Shown here piece by piece: positions 10,420-22,630 of a DNA stretch of 64,000 bases; within the stretch, counting starts at the first letter, position 1, and every line of letters begins with the position of its first letter. The notes beneath the pieces were generated by a model. The model was not told where the DNA came from. It saw nothing but the letters and a program-made list of their open reading frames with translations, and made no database searches. The position numbers and the translations under genes were made by a program. Source of the DNA: Bimastos eiseni (taxonomy: Eukaryota; Annelida; Clitellata; Crassiclitellata; Lumbricidae); NCBI GenBank assembly GCA_959347315.1, contig OY365806.1, forward strand, positions 34,939,526-35,003,525, given 5' to 3'.

Positions 10420-13311
10420 AATGATGCCGGCAGCAATAGGCCGCTACACATCACAGCCTGCTCTTCTCATACAAAATCCTACATGTCAACAGCAGTCATC
10501 ATCAAAAGCACAGCTTTTGTTACAGATGCAACATAAAATACAACAGAATTTCTACAGCAGCATGTAGCATCAGTAAGTAAGAAAGTCATCATATTCTTTA
10601 TTAACCAAAATTTGCTAACTGCACTTTGGTGTACTTATAGTACATTATAAACAAAGTTTAAAAAGCAGTCAACGTCCTAATAATAAATGTTTTGGGCATC
10701 ATGATGTCAGGACTATGCAATCATGGGCACGAAAAAGGAAATAGTAGCTGGGTTGGCTACAGGTAGTAGTTGGTGCATGACTAACAAAAATGGCAATGAA
10801 GAGGAAATAAGCCCTAGAGAACATGTTGTGTGACTTAATTACACCAACTTCTTATATTTAGAAATATGCTGCAGTTCTTTGTGCCACTTGTTACTTGATA
10901 CAGTGTGTGAAATTAATAGCATTGTGGACATGACACCACTTCACATAATTTAATATCATACATAAACCAATAGCATGTAAAGACATGCAATCTGCAATAG
11001 GAGGCATAAAAACTTTAGTTGAACAAGCAGCTGATAAATAATATTAGAAGAATATTAGAAGAATTAGGACTTCTCAATGTTTGGGTCATTTTGGAGCCCC
11101 ATTAGCCTGATAATGTAGATTGAACAGTAGGTAAGTTTGAAAATTAAAGTCGTTACACTGGCATAAAATGTAACCCAGATGTGTACTTCCAGAGTTATTT
11201 ATAAAGTTTTACCCATACATCATTTTACCACCAATACAAATATTGTTTCAACAACATACTAATTTTAAGAGATTTTATTGTGCAATATGGACTGTGTAGC
11301 TGTAAAATTTGAAATTAATCTTGTATGCACTTCAAGGGAACTCACCAACATGGGGAGGGCAGTATAGCAATGGATGACACACTGGCATTCAGAGCAGAGG
11401 AAGCGAACTTACTCGATTTCCGTTGCCCCTAAGATTAATTATTTCACCATTCACTGGGGCGGTATGGGTGAAATTAGATGCAAAATGTCAACTGTGCCTT
11501 GCATGGCTACCGAAACAGTCAAATTCAACTCCTATAATAACTTGTGATCATCCGTTAATACAATGATTGCAATCATATTGTACTCTTGTCTGTTTTAAAT
11601 GTTATATATAGTATATTGTATTGTATATGGTTATTTTTAGCGTTTTGTTTCGGTGAGGATTAGTTTAGGGTTAGGATTTTAGAAATTGTCTAGGCATTTT
11701 ACAAAATCCATGGAGACAGCCATCTGTAACATATACAAAGACAATTTGTCATTCTTGTAATCACATAAATTTTTTAGTTTCAACTATCTTGAACCCTTTT
11801 TGTATTGACCTGAAAGGTTATCCACAACTTGTGAGCGCTTAGTAGAACTTTGTCAACGTTTTGATATCAATAAGATACACTGCAGTCTGCAAGTTTTACA
11901 CATAGTCAGTACAATATCAGATTATTGGACGATATTACTTACTAGCTTTACGTTATGCAGTGGAGACAGCCGTCTTTCTCAAATAACGCAATTTAACAAA
12001 TTTCGAATACCAACCACTCAATGCATTTCTCGTGTAACTGCGCTCAGCATACCTGCAGTTATTTATAGCGACACCTTGCGGGGAACTTAATATCAAGAAT
12101 ATTATATAGCACCGCAACTTATTGAACCTTTACCTATTATAAGTAATATTGTAAGTAATATTTTTTAGTTGTAATTAGATGTACTGTCGATGACACTTAA
12201 GTGCATAGCGAATAAGGTTGTAGACATGAAGCTGGCTTGTCAGTGGTCTCGTTTTAATGTAGGACATTTCAATGGACGACTTCAGTACCTGCATGTCGCA
12301 TATGTGCATAGTTATGTTATGCATATTAACGCCGCTTAGCTGTATAACCATAAGCATCTAAACATCATGGTAACCTATGCCAATATTATTATTATGCGTG
12401 ATAATTTCAGATATGAATCTTAGCCTTATGTGCTCAATTTATAGTGATCGCGCTATAAAATAATTAATATTTATGCAGAAACAGATGAACAGCTGAGATT
12501 GTGAGTGATCGTGGACGCGTGGAAAAAGTAAATATTATTCAACGATAAATGAAGTTAAATGTATAGTCAAACGGAAATTACTTATTTTGAATGAAGGAAG
12601 GACGCACTGATAAATTTATTTATGAATAATTAATTAATAATACTTGAACATATTTCATTTTCTTCATGTGACCAGATACTTGTCTGACGCCTGCAAGAAT
12701 GAGGTTGCTCGATGCTATAATGCTACATAGTACAGATAATATGATCACACCAGATTCTCAGGTCTTTCAGCGCATAGAACGATTTGGAATGAGCTCCATT
12801 TGATGCATTTTCTAGTTCGGCATACGGAGCTTATTATTGATTCTTTTCGGGTTGAGGCAATGATATGATTGTGACGGAGACGTTGCACAGATAGGCAGTG
12901 CTTGAATGAAGGTGGATCCAGAAGTCTTCTGTGGGTAGATCGTTACCGGTAATCACATATAGCAATAAGTTTTGGTCATTATTTGTATACGAATGAATTT
13001 GTCACTGGTTGCCTCGATAAGGACCAGAGAAGTCTTCCATTATCATATATGCACATTTTAGCAGATTAATATTTGGCATTCCCTTCGATGTAGTGCTGTA
13101 TGTGTGGTTCTTAGAAATTTATTAAATTTTATGGTTTACTCTGTATTTTGTGGTGTAATTATATTTGTACTTTAGAATCATATTTTACTTTGTGGACAGT
13201 ATTTGCTCTGTGGTCACGTCGAATGAAAGAATGAATAAGCAATCTTCATTTCCAAGATCAGTTCCAGTTTTGATCTTTCATTGTTGAACAATTACTTAGC
13301 CATTAGTACAC
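10420..13311. promoter_or_regulatory. Intergenic space between two divergent genes
   Basis: CFAP20DC starts leftward at 10419 and the Kelch-like gene rightward at 13312, so this 2.9 kb should hold both promoters and 5' untranslated regions. It is AT-rich, with no coding frame, repeat or transposon I can recognise. No convincing TATA box or CpG-rich patch was seen. Confidence 0.4.
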
Positions 13312-13597
13312 ATGTCACATTCAGACATGAGTCACCGAAGACCGAATTCCGCTGTCATATACAGTCAGCGACTACTCAGTCGACTCCACTCGCAATTTGC
13401 CAGTCAGCTGTTTTGTGATGTTCGGTTGGTTGTGGGAGACAGGACGTTTAATGTTCACAGAAACGTTCTAAGTGCTGCCAGCGTTTATTTTGAGGCAATG
13501 TTCGCTGGAAACCTTAAAGAATCAAAAAACGAGGCCGTCACCATTCATGACATTTCTCCGTTAATCCTAGAAAAGCTGCTGCAGTTCATTTACACAG
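13312..13597 (+). CDS. Kelch-like gene exon 1 (BTB, first half)
   Basis: Starts at ATG 13312; a second in-frame ATG lies at 13327 (MSHSDMSH). Encodes the BTB core up to LLQFIYTG. The donor GGTAATA leaves phase 1. Confidence 0.92.
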
Positions 13598-16500
13598 GTA
13601 ATACAATTCCTTTCATGGTTAGAAGGTAATGCTTTGGCAGGACAAGACATGACAAGATGGGACAAAGTCATTTAAGATAAATATATAAACGCAATGACGT
13701 TCTTCACAGTACTAGACATCCCAACTGATTGGTTGAAAAAGATTGAACTTTATGGAAACAGGGAAGTATCTATTTCCAGTGTCAGCAGACTGCTGAGAGG
13801 TTGAGTGTGGTGAATGATAGCCGAATGAAGCATTGGTTGTTTACAGAAAAGCAGTGTATTGTTCATTTATGATATTACAATTTTTTAATGCACACATAGT
13901 CACATAAAAATGTGAAACATTATGTACCAGTACTTCCAGCAGTTTAGTGTCATTGAGCATTTATGGGCAAAGCGTCGAGGAAATATTTGCTGGTAAGAGC
14001 AAAATGGAACAGAATTTCGTTCTTTTAAAGAACATGTGCATATCTTACTGTCACCTTCTGCAAGCTATGTTGCTGTCCTTTGGTGACCTGTTAATGATGT
14101 CACGTGGTACAGGTGTTATTGATGTCACGTGTTACAGGTGTTATTGATGTCACCTGTGATGATGCACAAGATCTCCTGGCTGCAGCTGACATGCTGCAGT
14201 TGACTGATGTCGTTGATGTTTGCTGTCGATTCCTTACTGCTGAGCTTCATCCATCAAACTGCATTGGTACGATACACAGAACTGTTACATCTTCATCATT
14301 TTACCCAAGCAAACTTATGCCAAAACCAATTTATGGCATGTACTGTAGTCACAGTGTATATAGTACCAGTACACTTGTAAAGTTTGAGTCGTGCAATGAA
14401 AAAATAAACGAAGCGCGTATGTTTGTATGTTTATCTTATAGCACTCATAGTAGTGTACATGAATTCAATCAAACTACACAACAATAAGCCCATATCTTCA
14501 AATAAGATTCTGCTCAACAAAATTGTTCATGCTTATTCTTAATGCTGTACATTTTGTTCTTTCTGGTTTCTGGACGAATCTCCAAAGTGGTGCACAGTTT
14601 TTATTGCCAGCACTTGGTGTTGGCAGCAGAGATATTATCTAAGGCATTGGCCAATTGGCCATATTCCACCTATTTGATAATGCCAGTTTTAGGTGTCACA
14701 CTGTCACAGTTGTTACTCTGCAGCTCCATTGTTCTACTGACATGTGTCATAAAATGTGACAGATGCCTATTGCAGTCCACATGGGTTTGGAGTTTGTTGG
14801 GGAGTAGAGTTTAGGTTACATGTATTATGCTATGTATAAATTATGTTCTGCTAGACGTCAAAATTATTTCTCAATTAATGCAATGGTCATAATTGATGTC
14901 GAGATCTGGTTGGTTACCAATGATGCAGGCAAAATTTTGCAACTGTTTAAGCTCTAAATATCTCACATACAACTTTTGCATCATGAAACTTTGTCCTGAA
15001 ACTAACAGAACATACCTTTCACATTTGGAGAAGTGGAGCCTATGTTGAAAATAAAGATAAGTTTCACATTATCCAATCAATGTTTGTATTATATTTTTTT
15101 CCTTGGGATAGGGAAGTTGTCTACTTACAAAGTTTGATGCTATGTCATATTTACACCTGAACAGTGTGTGATAAAAGAATAAATTATACTAAAAACAGTT
15201 TTGATTTTTACTAATATATCAGGATAAATGTTTATGTAAAATATTTTCTGCTATAGCTGTAATGTAGCGACAGACATTTAACCGTATTATTTTGTTGTCA
15301 TGTTGCACTTCAATTGTGGTTTCAAATGCTTTTGTTTTGAAGCATTTTAGTGTTACTATAGCAAAGCTTGAACTGGCATGAAATCTATTTCTAGGAATCT
15401 ATCTATTCGCCGAAGCGCTTTCATGCATCGATCTACAGAAGACTTCAGAAGCCTTCATAAATGGTCAGTTCCTGGAGGTAACACAGTCCGAAGAGTTCAA
15501 GCAGCTTCCAGTTGATGTTCTCATCCGCTTCCTGCACAGCGAAGCTTTGTTTACGGACAGTGAATACCAGGTTTTTGCATCTGCTATGAAGTGGTTATGC
15601 GAGGACATTGTGGAAAGGCGACGTCATATCTACGATGTTCTTGCTCCTATTCGACTTCCACTGATTCCACAGCGTTTGCTTACAAAGTATGTAGAGAGCT
15701 GCTCTGACTTGAGTGTCAAGGTCGTGCTGCAAACCTTGTTGCATGATTTGAGTCGCGACTGTCATTCGAAACAACGAACCATGAAACCATTGTACTATCA
15801 GCCGAGGAAATATGCACGCAAGACGGTTTATGTGATCGGAGGTTTTGCACGCGAGGATGGTGGACGATGGAGCGACAGCCAATGCCTTAACAGCGTTGAA
15901 AGCTTCAACACCTTTACAAAGCAATGGAAGCCAGCACCACGCCTGAACTTTGCACGAAGTGGTCATGCTTCAGCGGTGCTTGATGGATCGGTGTACGTCA
16001 TTGGAGGAGAGTTTGATTCGATGATCTATGACAGCGTGGAATGTCTTGACCTCGTCGAGAATCGATGGTACCATGCTCCGTCGTTGACTGTTCCACGATC
16101 AGGACTTGCTGTGTGCACTCTGAACGATCGAATCTACGCCTTTGGTGGGTGGATCGGGTCGGAAATTGGTCGAACGATTGAGTATTTTGATTCACAAGAG
16201 AAACGGTGGATGGTCGTTGGCAAAGGTAGCAGCCACAGTCAGAGATATGGAATGGGCGTTGTTGAGCTTCAAGGTAGTTTTCTATATGATTCTTGTGCCT
16301 AAATTAGATCACATGCAAATTGATCTGGTGTCATTTGACCTATCAAGGAAACAATTTAGATTGATTGATGTATTGGCATTTGTTGTGGCTTGTCTTTCCT
16401 GGATCTGTTATCATTGGTCACAGTCACATATCTCACCTAAGTCACCTTACCTATTAGAAACTTAATTTATCTGTCTTGATAGTAGTTGGCAGCTCCAAAA

Positions 16501-18913
16501 GATAGAGTTGTGTAATTTGCAACTTCACTTTCTAAATTCCTCTACTCTGGTGTGTGAACAGGGTATGACACTGGTACAAAAAATTTACCCTATCTGAACA
16601 TGTTAACATGCTTTTATCATCTGCATTTATATATGCCACTCGATGTCGGCCAAAGCTGCTTCTACCATGACAAATTATGTCCGGTCATTTATTTGGATCT
16701 CCCTGTGTCCTAGTTTAACAAATGTCAATTCAGATATGCCTCTGCACCATGGATAATTGGTGGGATTCCGAAGTATGGTCATATAATTTTATATCTGCAT
16801 GCAAATGGGTTGCAGTGGTTGGCCATGTCAACTTGGACTTGAGGCTGTATACAACTAATTTTCATTTAATGTATCTTGCTGTGATGTGTCAGTTTGTCTA
16901 AAAAACGAGTGTGTCTGTGTGTGTATTTGTGCATATGTGTGAAAAGACAAATTGAGCGTAAATTCCATATGCTTATGTGTATATGCCTTGTCGGTTGTAC
17001 CCCATTCTACCATAGAGAGTTATGTATTCCTGTGGCATTATTATCTGATTGCAGATCTCTTACTTTTGCAGCAGCACAGGGCAATCTGGTTCCCCATCAC
17101 TTGCTGCTACAATAACACATGGAGGCTCTGCAGCGGTCGACCTCTCATTGTGGGACAAGCTTCCATGCAATTTGCTACATGGGATTCCACTTTTCATGCC
17201 TCTATTTCACATGCATTTCAAGACCACTAGATCGTTGTCTTGTGTGTTCGTGTCAGCAACACCTCTGATGAGTTTTCTTGTTGAGGCACTAAATAGGTAA
17301 CCACCTGCAATTACAGTCACTTCAGCTTACCTCACATTACTTGACGATTTGTGTCTACTAACACCATGTACCCAGAAAACTGTGAAATATGTGCATGCAA
17401 CCAATTATGACCTACAACGAACTCAAGAAATGAACTCATGTAGCCTACAATTACCTTTTTAAAAGACATCAACTGCAATGGCAGACACAAGATGTCATTA
17501 AACTTCTGGAATAATAATTACCTTATGTGATCTCAGTATATATTGTGCTTGTCTGTCTAGGATCTGATTTACATCTCTAGATGAATAAGTGCATTCCTTT
17601 CTTTATCTTGCCTTGCTGACCTTATTTTACCTAATTATTCTACCTACCTTGACTTGACTCACTTAACAATATGCCATGGCTTGTCTTTTCCAGGTCTGAT
17701 TTACCTGATTGGTGGAATCAGTGAGCTTGGTGTGGAGTTGAGCGCAGTTGATTGCTACAATCCCATAACGAGCGAATGGACTCGGTTGTCGCCGCTGCTG
17801 AGCAAAAGAGCGTACGTTGGGGTCTCTTGCCTTGACGGCTGCATCTATGCAGTCGGAGGACTTAATGATGCCAAAGAAGCACTTGCAACAGCCGAAAAAT
17901 ATTCGGTTGAAGAGGTACGATTCCCAGCAGTTTGTTGAGTTTATTGTTATATCTGCATTCATAAAACGTTGCTATCTAATGACCAAACATCAATCCATGA
18001 CTCTAAATGGACTTGCTAATGGCTTCCACACAGTGACCATCTATGTGGGAACTCAAATACTGGCAATATATGATGAGTTCTCGACCAGTTCGGCTAACAT
18101 GTATCATATGGTAGCCAATTTAACATGGAACAACACTGTATTATTTTGCATTGCCTGAATGTATACTGTATTATTGTATGACACGTCTTCAAAATCCCTC
18201 TTTATTTAAATGTATGCATGCTTGTGAGTATTTATTTAATTTAATTTGTTTATTGTTCACATCTGACGTATCGTAAAATGCAGTGTACAAAATAATATGT
18301 TTCTGGGTTACAGACGGTGGACCCAGAAAGGGCTGAAGTCCCGCAAAGTATGGTCACCTATTTAAGACCAATGATAATATAATTTTCATGTTTATTAACA
18401 AGCTCACTGGCAAACCACCATAAGTAAGTAACACTGAAACAAGACAGTACAAGTTTTATGCTCTTATTGAACTCGAATCTTGTGACCCTTTAGATGCAGC
18501 TCTTTTAACTAAGGAGTGGAATGTTGAGTTGACTTAGACAGGCCATTGTAATCGAATCACATCTTCAGAGATCTATTCACTCTTTAAGCAAGTGTGTTAC
18601 CTTTCCTAAGAATATAAGCTTGTAGTTGCTTACCTACCTTCGTTATGTAACTACAATATTTACCTGGATTTTTTATTTTTATCTATAGAACTGTTGGAGT
18701 TATGTGGCTCCGATGTCTGTGGGGAGGGCAGGGGCAGTCGTTGCCCCAGGCAACGGGTTCCTCTTTGCCTTTGGTGGCCGAGATTACAGCAGCGAATTTC
18801 GCGCTCCAGCGACGATGTCGTCTGTTGAGTGCTACGACCCAGAGACAGACTCTTGGTCATTTGTCAGCTCTCTGGCTACCAGTAGATGTGAGGCCTCGAC
18901 TGCTGTCATCTGA
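13312..18913 (+). CDS. Kelch-like protein (BTB-BACK-Kelch), probable CUL3 adaptor
   Basis: Five exons join with consistent phase: 13312-13597, 14138-14266, 15395-16273, 17694-17914, 18689-18913, giving 579 residues and a TGA stop at 18911. Residues 28-135 form a BTB domain (FCDVRLVVGDRTFNVHRNVL, then SVYFEAMFAGNLKES and FIYTG). Residues 140-250 are BACK-like (LPVDVLIRFL, then RLPLIPQRLL). Residues 280-579 form a six-bladed kelch propeller with GG doublets at 287, 342, 389, 438, 486 and 534. KLHL proteins of this layout usually serve as substrate receptors of CUL3-RING ubiquitin ligases, with BTB/BACK binding CUL3 and kelch binding substrate. The length is normal for the family and nothing looks broken. 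I cannot assign a particular KLHL number. Confidence 0.93.
14138..14266 (+). CDS. Kelch-like gene exon 2 (BTB, second half)
   Basis: Encodes VIDVTCDDAQDLLAAADMLQ and CCRFLTAELHPSNCI, the C-terminal helices of BTB. The acceptor GTTACAG at 14131-14137 is the only one giving an open frame; an earlier copy of the same sequence is out of frame. Confidence 0.92.
14267..17693. other. Introns 2 and 3 of the Kelch-like gene
   Basis: Two introns (14267-15394 and 16274-17693) flank exon 3. Short open frames in them show no domain and no splice-consistent use. I see no transposon or tandem repeat in either. Confidence 0.6.
15395..16273 (+). CDS. Kelch-like gene exon 3 (BACK and kelch blades 1-3)
   Basis: Acceptor ATTTCTAG, then GIYLFAEALSCIDLQKTSEA, the BACK domain, and three kelch repeats (VYVIGG, VYVIGG, IYAFGG). 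Donor GTAGTT in phase 1. The 879 bases are open throughout. Confidence 0.95.
17694..17914 (+). CDS. Kelch-like gene exon 4 (kelch blades 4-5)
   Basis: Acceptor CTTTTCCAG. Kelch motifs LIYLIGG with CYNPITSEWTRLSPL, and CIYAVGG with EKYSVEE. Leaves in phase 0 through donor GTACGA. Confidence 0.94.
18689..18913 (+). CDS. Kelch-like gene exon 5 (kelch blade 6, stop)
   Basis: Acceptor TTATCTATAG. Encodes CWSYVAPMSVGRAGAVVAP, FLFAFGG and VECYDPETDSWSFVSSLA, ending CEASTAVI then TGA. The last strand closes the propeller. No clear AATAAA was seen close downstream. Confidence 0.93.
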   Translation, partial: NCWSYVAPMSVGRAGAVVAPGNGFLFAFGGRDYSSEFRAPATMSSVECYDPETDSWSFVSSLATSRCEASTAVI

Positions 18914-19049
18914 AGATGACTTGTGGCCATTGCAGCACTAGAGTGGTCCAGTGCAAGCGAATTCACAATTCACATACACAGCTATAGGTTACAATTTGTA
19001 GTTAATAGCTATGAAGGGTGGAGGAGAAGGGAAGTCCTATAGGCGAAAT

Positions 19050-19058
19050 CAATATTTA

Positions 19059-19140
<82 letters not shown>
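19050..19140. repeat. (TA)n microsatellite
   Basis: Nearly pure TA dinucleotides, with two TACATA interruptions, just left of a long inverted repeat. Confidence 0.95.
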
Positions 19141-19160
19141 CATACTTATGTATGCCAGTG

Positions 19161-19262
19161 GGTGTCCAATGCAACTTCGAAATCTCTTCTCCAAGTATTC
19201 CTGTCTTGTGGTGAGAAAAGTGCAATACTTGGAGAAGAAATGTCGTAGTTGCATTGAACACC
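19161..19262. repeat. Long imperfect inverted repeat (hairpin)
   Basis: Arms 19161-19199 and 19224-19262 pair over about 39 bases with roughly four mismatches; the loop is about 24 bases. Core arm sequences are TTCTCCAAGTATT and AATACTTGGAGAA. It could be a small foldback transposon or a transcribed hairpin such as a microRNA precursor. There is no protein content. Confidence 0.85.
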
Positions 19263-20137
19263 AAAGGGTGATGAGCTAAAGGAATGATGGATGGATGAAT
19301 GGATGACTGTTTAAGAAGGCCTTCACAAAGTCCAGTATCTTCATACCTGGTCGCCGATCTCTTTGTTCCACAGCTCTGACTGATCTAATTGTTCCTCTGT
19401 CTCTTACTTGCAAAATGCAACTTGACAGCGATGTCGAATTGGTTCCTATTTCTGGAACATGTTTCCGTGCAATCTGTGATATGAACTATTGCCCATGCCT
19501 CGATTTGGAATGTGGTTCAAGACTATTATTTCTGTTCAATTGTGGTCTTATGTAGTCGGGTCGAGAGCACTTCTGATGAATTTTCTTGAAGAGGGAATAT
19601 ATATGAACAAACATTTACAATTGCATAAGGTTGCTATAGGAAGATATGCGCATTAACACTTACTGAATATTTAACACGTCTGAGTTGCAGTGTTATCTAA
19701 GTCTAATAAGTTGTCTAATAATGCAGGTCTGACAAATTTGTCAGTGTCCCACAGAACTGTGTTAAAGAGACTGGCATTTATACTTTTGATATGATGGTAA
19801 GAATGGATTTGAAGCCTGGTTTGCAGATGTGAAAAATCTACGTGTCGGCCACTCAACCACCTTGCGGAGGTCTTAATAACAAGACCCTTGATATAATAGT
19901 GTCGAGAATTACCTCTGAAGAGCGTGGACAATCATTGCCGCGATCGTAAAGAATCAGTTGCCCGTCTCTTAGCTTCAGTAGGCCTGAGTGGCAATAAAGA
20001 AATTTTGAATTTTAGATTACTAAGTGTCGCGGGTTTCACTCTCGCCAAGCTCCTTCTAGATGATGAGAGTACCGCCGGTTCTTTCCTCAATCACCAAGCT
20101 CAGCAACACGACACACTTGATGGTTTTAATATGTATA

Positions 20138-20142
<5 letters not shown>
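19263..20142. other. Unidentified stretch after the Kelch-like gene
   Basis: Several open frames of 70-86 codons overlap here on both strands. None shows a domain or consistent splice sites. I see no gene that I can support. Confidence 0.4.

Positions 20143-20190
<48 letters not shown>
20143..20190. repeat. (AT)n microsatellite
   Basis: Pure TA/AT run of about 45 bases. Confidence 0.95.
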
Positions 20191-22455
20191 CACTCATCCT
20201 ATCTACACTTACTGGAGTTATTAGTGTCCTTTTGAAATGTTTCCCTGGTTTACGTTGGAGACGGGGTTCCCCAACTACGTTGATTACCCTTATCGTCAGA
20301 ACGACCTAACGTCTCCCCCAGTTCCGAAACAAGTCCCTGTTCCTATCCTTGCTACACTATAAGAACCCTTCTAGAGGCGATTTCCTTCGCCCTCCAAAAT
20401 GCAAAACTCGTATCTCTATTGGACGACAATTCACCTGCTGAAACTATTCCTAAACCGGGTTGGTCGGATCTTGATGTCCCTAGCATAACGTCAATCACTA
20501 GGGCGTACAGTTAATGTTTGACTAGCGGCTGTCATGGCTGGGCCTTGTTAGGTATCATATACAAGCAATAGGTTCCAGGGTTTGCGTTACATCATTTTAG
20601 TTATACCGCCTAATATGTTTGCGCAGTTCGTATCGGAATTCTCTCTTATTCTTGATTAGTGTCAACAAGCCGGCCCAGACCAGATCTTCGGCTGGTTTAT
20701 GAATTTCTGGTCGCAGAGATGGTAGGGACAGGCGGCTCTAACGTCTGCCTCGAGGTGTCGGGTTTCGTTGCTTGACACTCCGTTGCTATTTGCATATTTC
20801 TCGCCGTCTGTATTGAGGCCGTCTGCCTCCGGCGAAAACCATTGATGTCTCTCATCTCAGGTTTCAGGTAGACAACTTCATACGTAGTCCTCCCACCGCT
20901 CTGCCGTCGGTCGATAACTTTTATATAGCGCCATCGTCCAGAGTTTCGCGCGTGACATTCAGTGTTAAGTTCACTATTACAGTATTGTTGGGAACTAATA
21001 GGTTGACAGATTACTAAATCCGTGTGCCTGACATTTTCTAAGTTGTGTGATTTTGAACCTGTAATGTCCTGTACGTAGGCCTATAACTGCCACGTCATTG
21101 GCGAATGTGTACGATAGGTTGTTCAGTTGAACTGCCGCTACCGTCTTAGCATTTCTTTCGAGCCTCCGGTTTTACTCAGATGGCTTGGGGACTTTACTAG
21201 GATGTGGCGCATATTCAAGTGGGTATACGTTGGTTATCTGTAGGCCTATCTCGCCCTATCAGGCTATCAGTTCGTTGAAAATGAGCATGGTCGAGGTCAA
21301 TACAGTGGCTATAGAAAGACGTGTAAAATTTGGATATGCTTTTCATAAATGTACCATTGGGTTTAATCAGATGCATTCATAGCATGCAGTCTGAAATGAC
21401 CGTTCTTTTCAGCCGTGCTGTGGTCGGGAGTGCTCATGAGCAGTAATCGAAAGGGGGCGCTATATAAATCTTCGGACTGGATAAATGAGTGAATAGGCTA
21501 CAACTATAACCCAAATCGACTGGCTCTTCCTTGAGGTCATGAACTTTTGAGTATATAGTAAATGTTGCGTGATGACCTACAGGAGTGTTGATAGCTGTTG
21601 TCGGCAGGCAACAGTCTCGATCTAGAGTCTGGTTCGCTCGTTGACTCGTTGAGTTTTTTGGCAGGCTAATGACGTCGTGACTTCAAGACTTCGCTGGCTA
21701 ATGCTGATGACGTCAATGGATGATTGTGACATCGCCTACTAAAGGGTATGAATTCGCTGGCCTAGGCTGACTGGTTGGCAGGTTGATGACGTCAAAGCGT
21801 TACTATGACGACTGATCTTAATTACGATATCATTCGCCAACATGCTTGCCGTAAGTTACAACTGAAGGCAGACCTTACTTTGGTTGTGATAGGAGACCAA
21901 ACTAGAAAAACGAGCATAGATGCCGCAGTAAATTTGTCATGGACTTGCCGCCTGTTTGGATTATCAAGGACAGGCTTTTCCAGACGATTCACTTCAAACC
22001 TGTGTTAATCCAAGAAAATGTTAATAGTAAGTTAAAATCATATATTCAACTGAAATATCGTTGATTATAAGCGTTGACAGAATCGACAGCAAACGTTGAC
22101 CATGTCTGCAGTTCTACACCGGCTCCAAAAATCCAAAATTCACAGTCCGGCTGATATATATACCCGTGCCTAAGATCCCTAGCGTCATTAAGGGGCCTTC
22201 GAAGTCTCGCATCAAAGGGCCGTTATATTGTCTGATTCGCTCGGTCCTAGCGACCGTGTCTATTCATCAGTCACGTCGGCGTCTCTTCATAGTTAACACA
22301 TCTATTCACAACTGTTCAGACTGTCTTGTGTTGACGGCAGGACAATCGGTTACATAATCTTCTGGCGGGATTTCCGGCCAATCGCCTCTTCTGGTTTCAT
22401 GCCCTGTCTCCGTACAGCTGTTCCGTACAGGTGTTTTGCCCAATGCTGTTGATTT
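20191..22455. other. Repeat-like desert without recognisable genes
   Basis: This stretch has a higher GC content than the left third and contains TAGGCCTA octamers, a GCGCTATATAAA motif near 21457 and three GACGTC-centred sites near 21670-21790. No reverse transcriptase or transposase motif could be read. It may be the decayed body of the LINE whose 3' end follows. Confidence 0.35.
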
Positions 22456-22630
22456 GACCAGGGTCCGTGTTCGATGCGTCGGTGGGGTATTGCTCAGTAT
22501 CTAGGTCTTCCGATATCACCTGTTATCCCCCACCGTGATAAAATGCTAGCGTTGCCTACTGTGGGTCTCTGTGACTGCCTTTACTGATTCACATGATTGG
22601 GTCATTTGAATAAATTGATTTGATTGATTT
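22456..22630 (+). mobile_element. LINE 3'-end fragment
   Basis: Ends in GAATAAATTGATTTGATTGA, like the L2-type tails at 8470 and 48440. A GGTGGGG / CCCCCACC inverted repeat precedes the tail, as in a LINE 3' stem-loop. No coding part is visible. Confidence 0.5.

Noticed and set aside
15595..15966. 123-codon minus-strand frame
   Set aside because: Antisense shadow of exon 3 of the Kelch-like gene, whose kelch and BACK motifs are unmistakable on the plus strand.
16894..17300. Three overlapping plus-strand frames between kelch exons
   Set aside because: Intronic; no domain, and the kelch exons on both sides join in phase without them.
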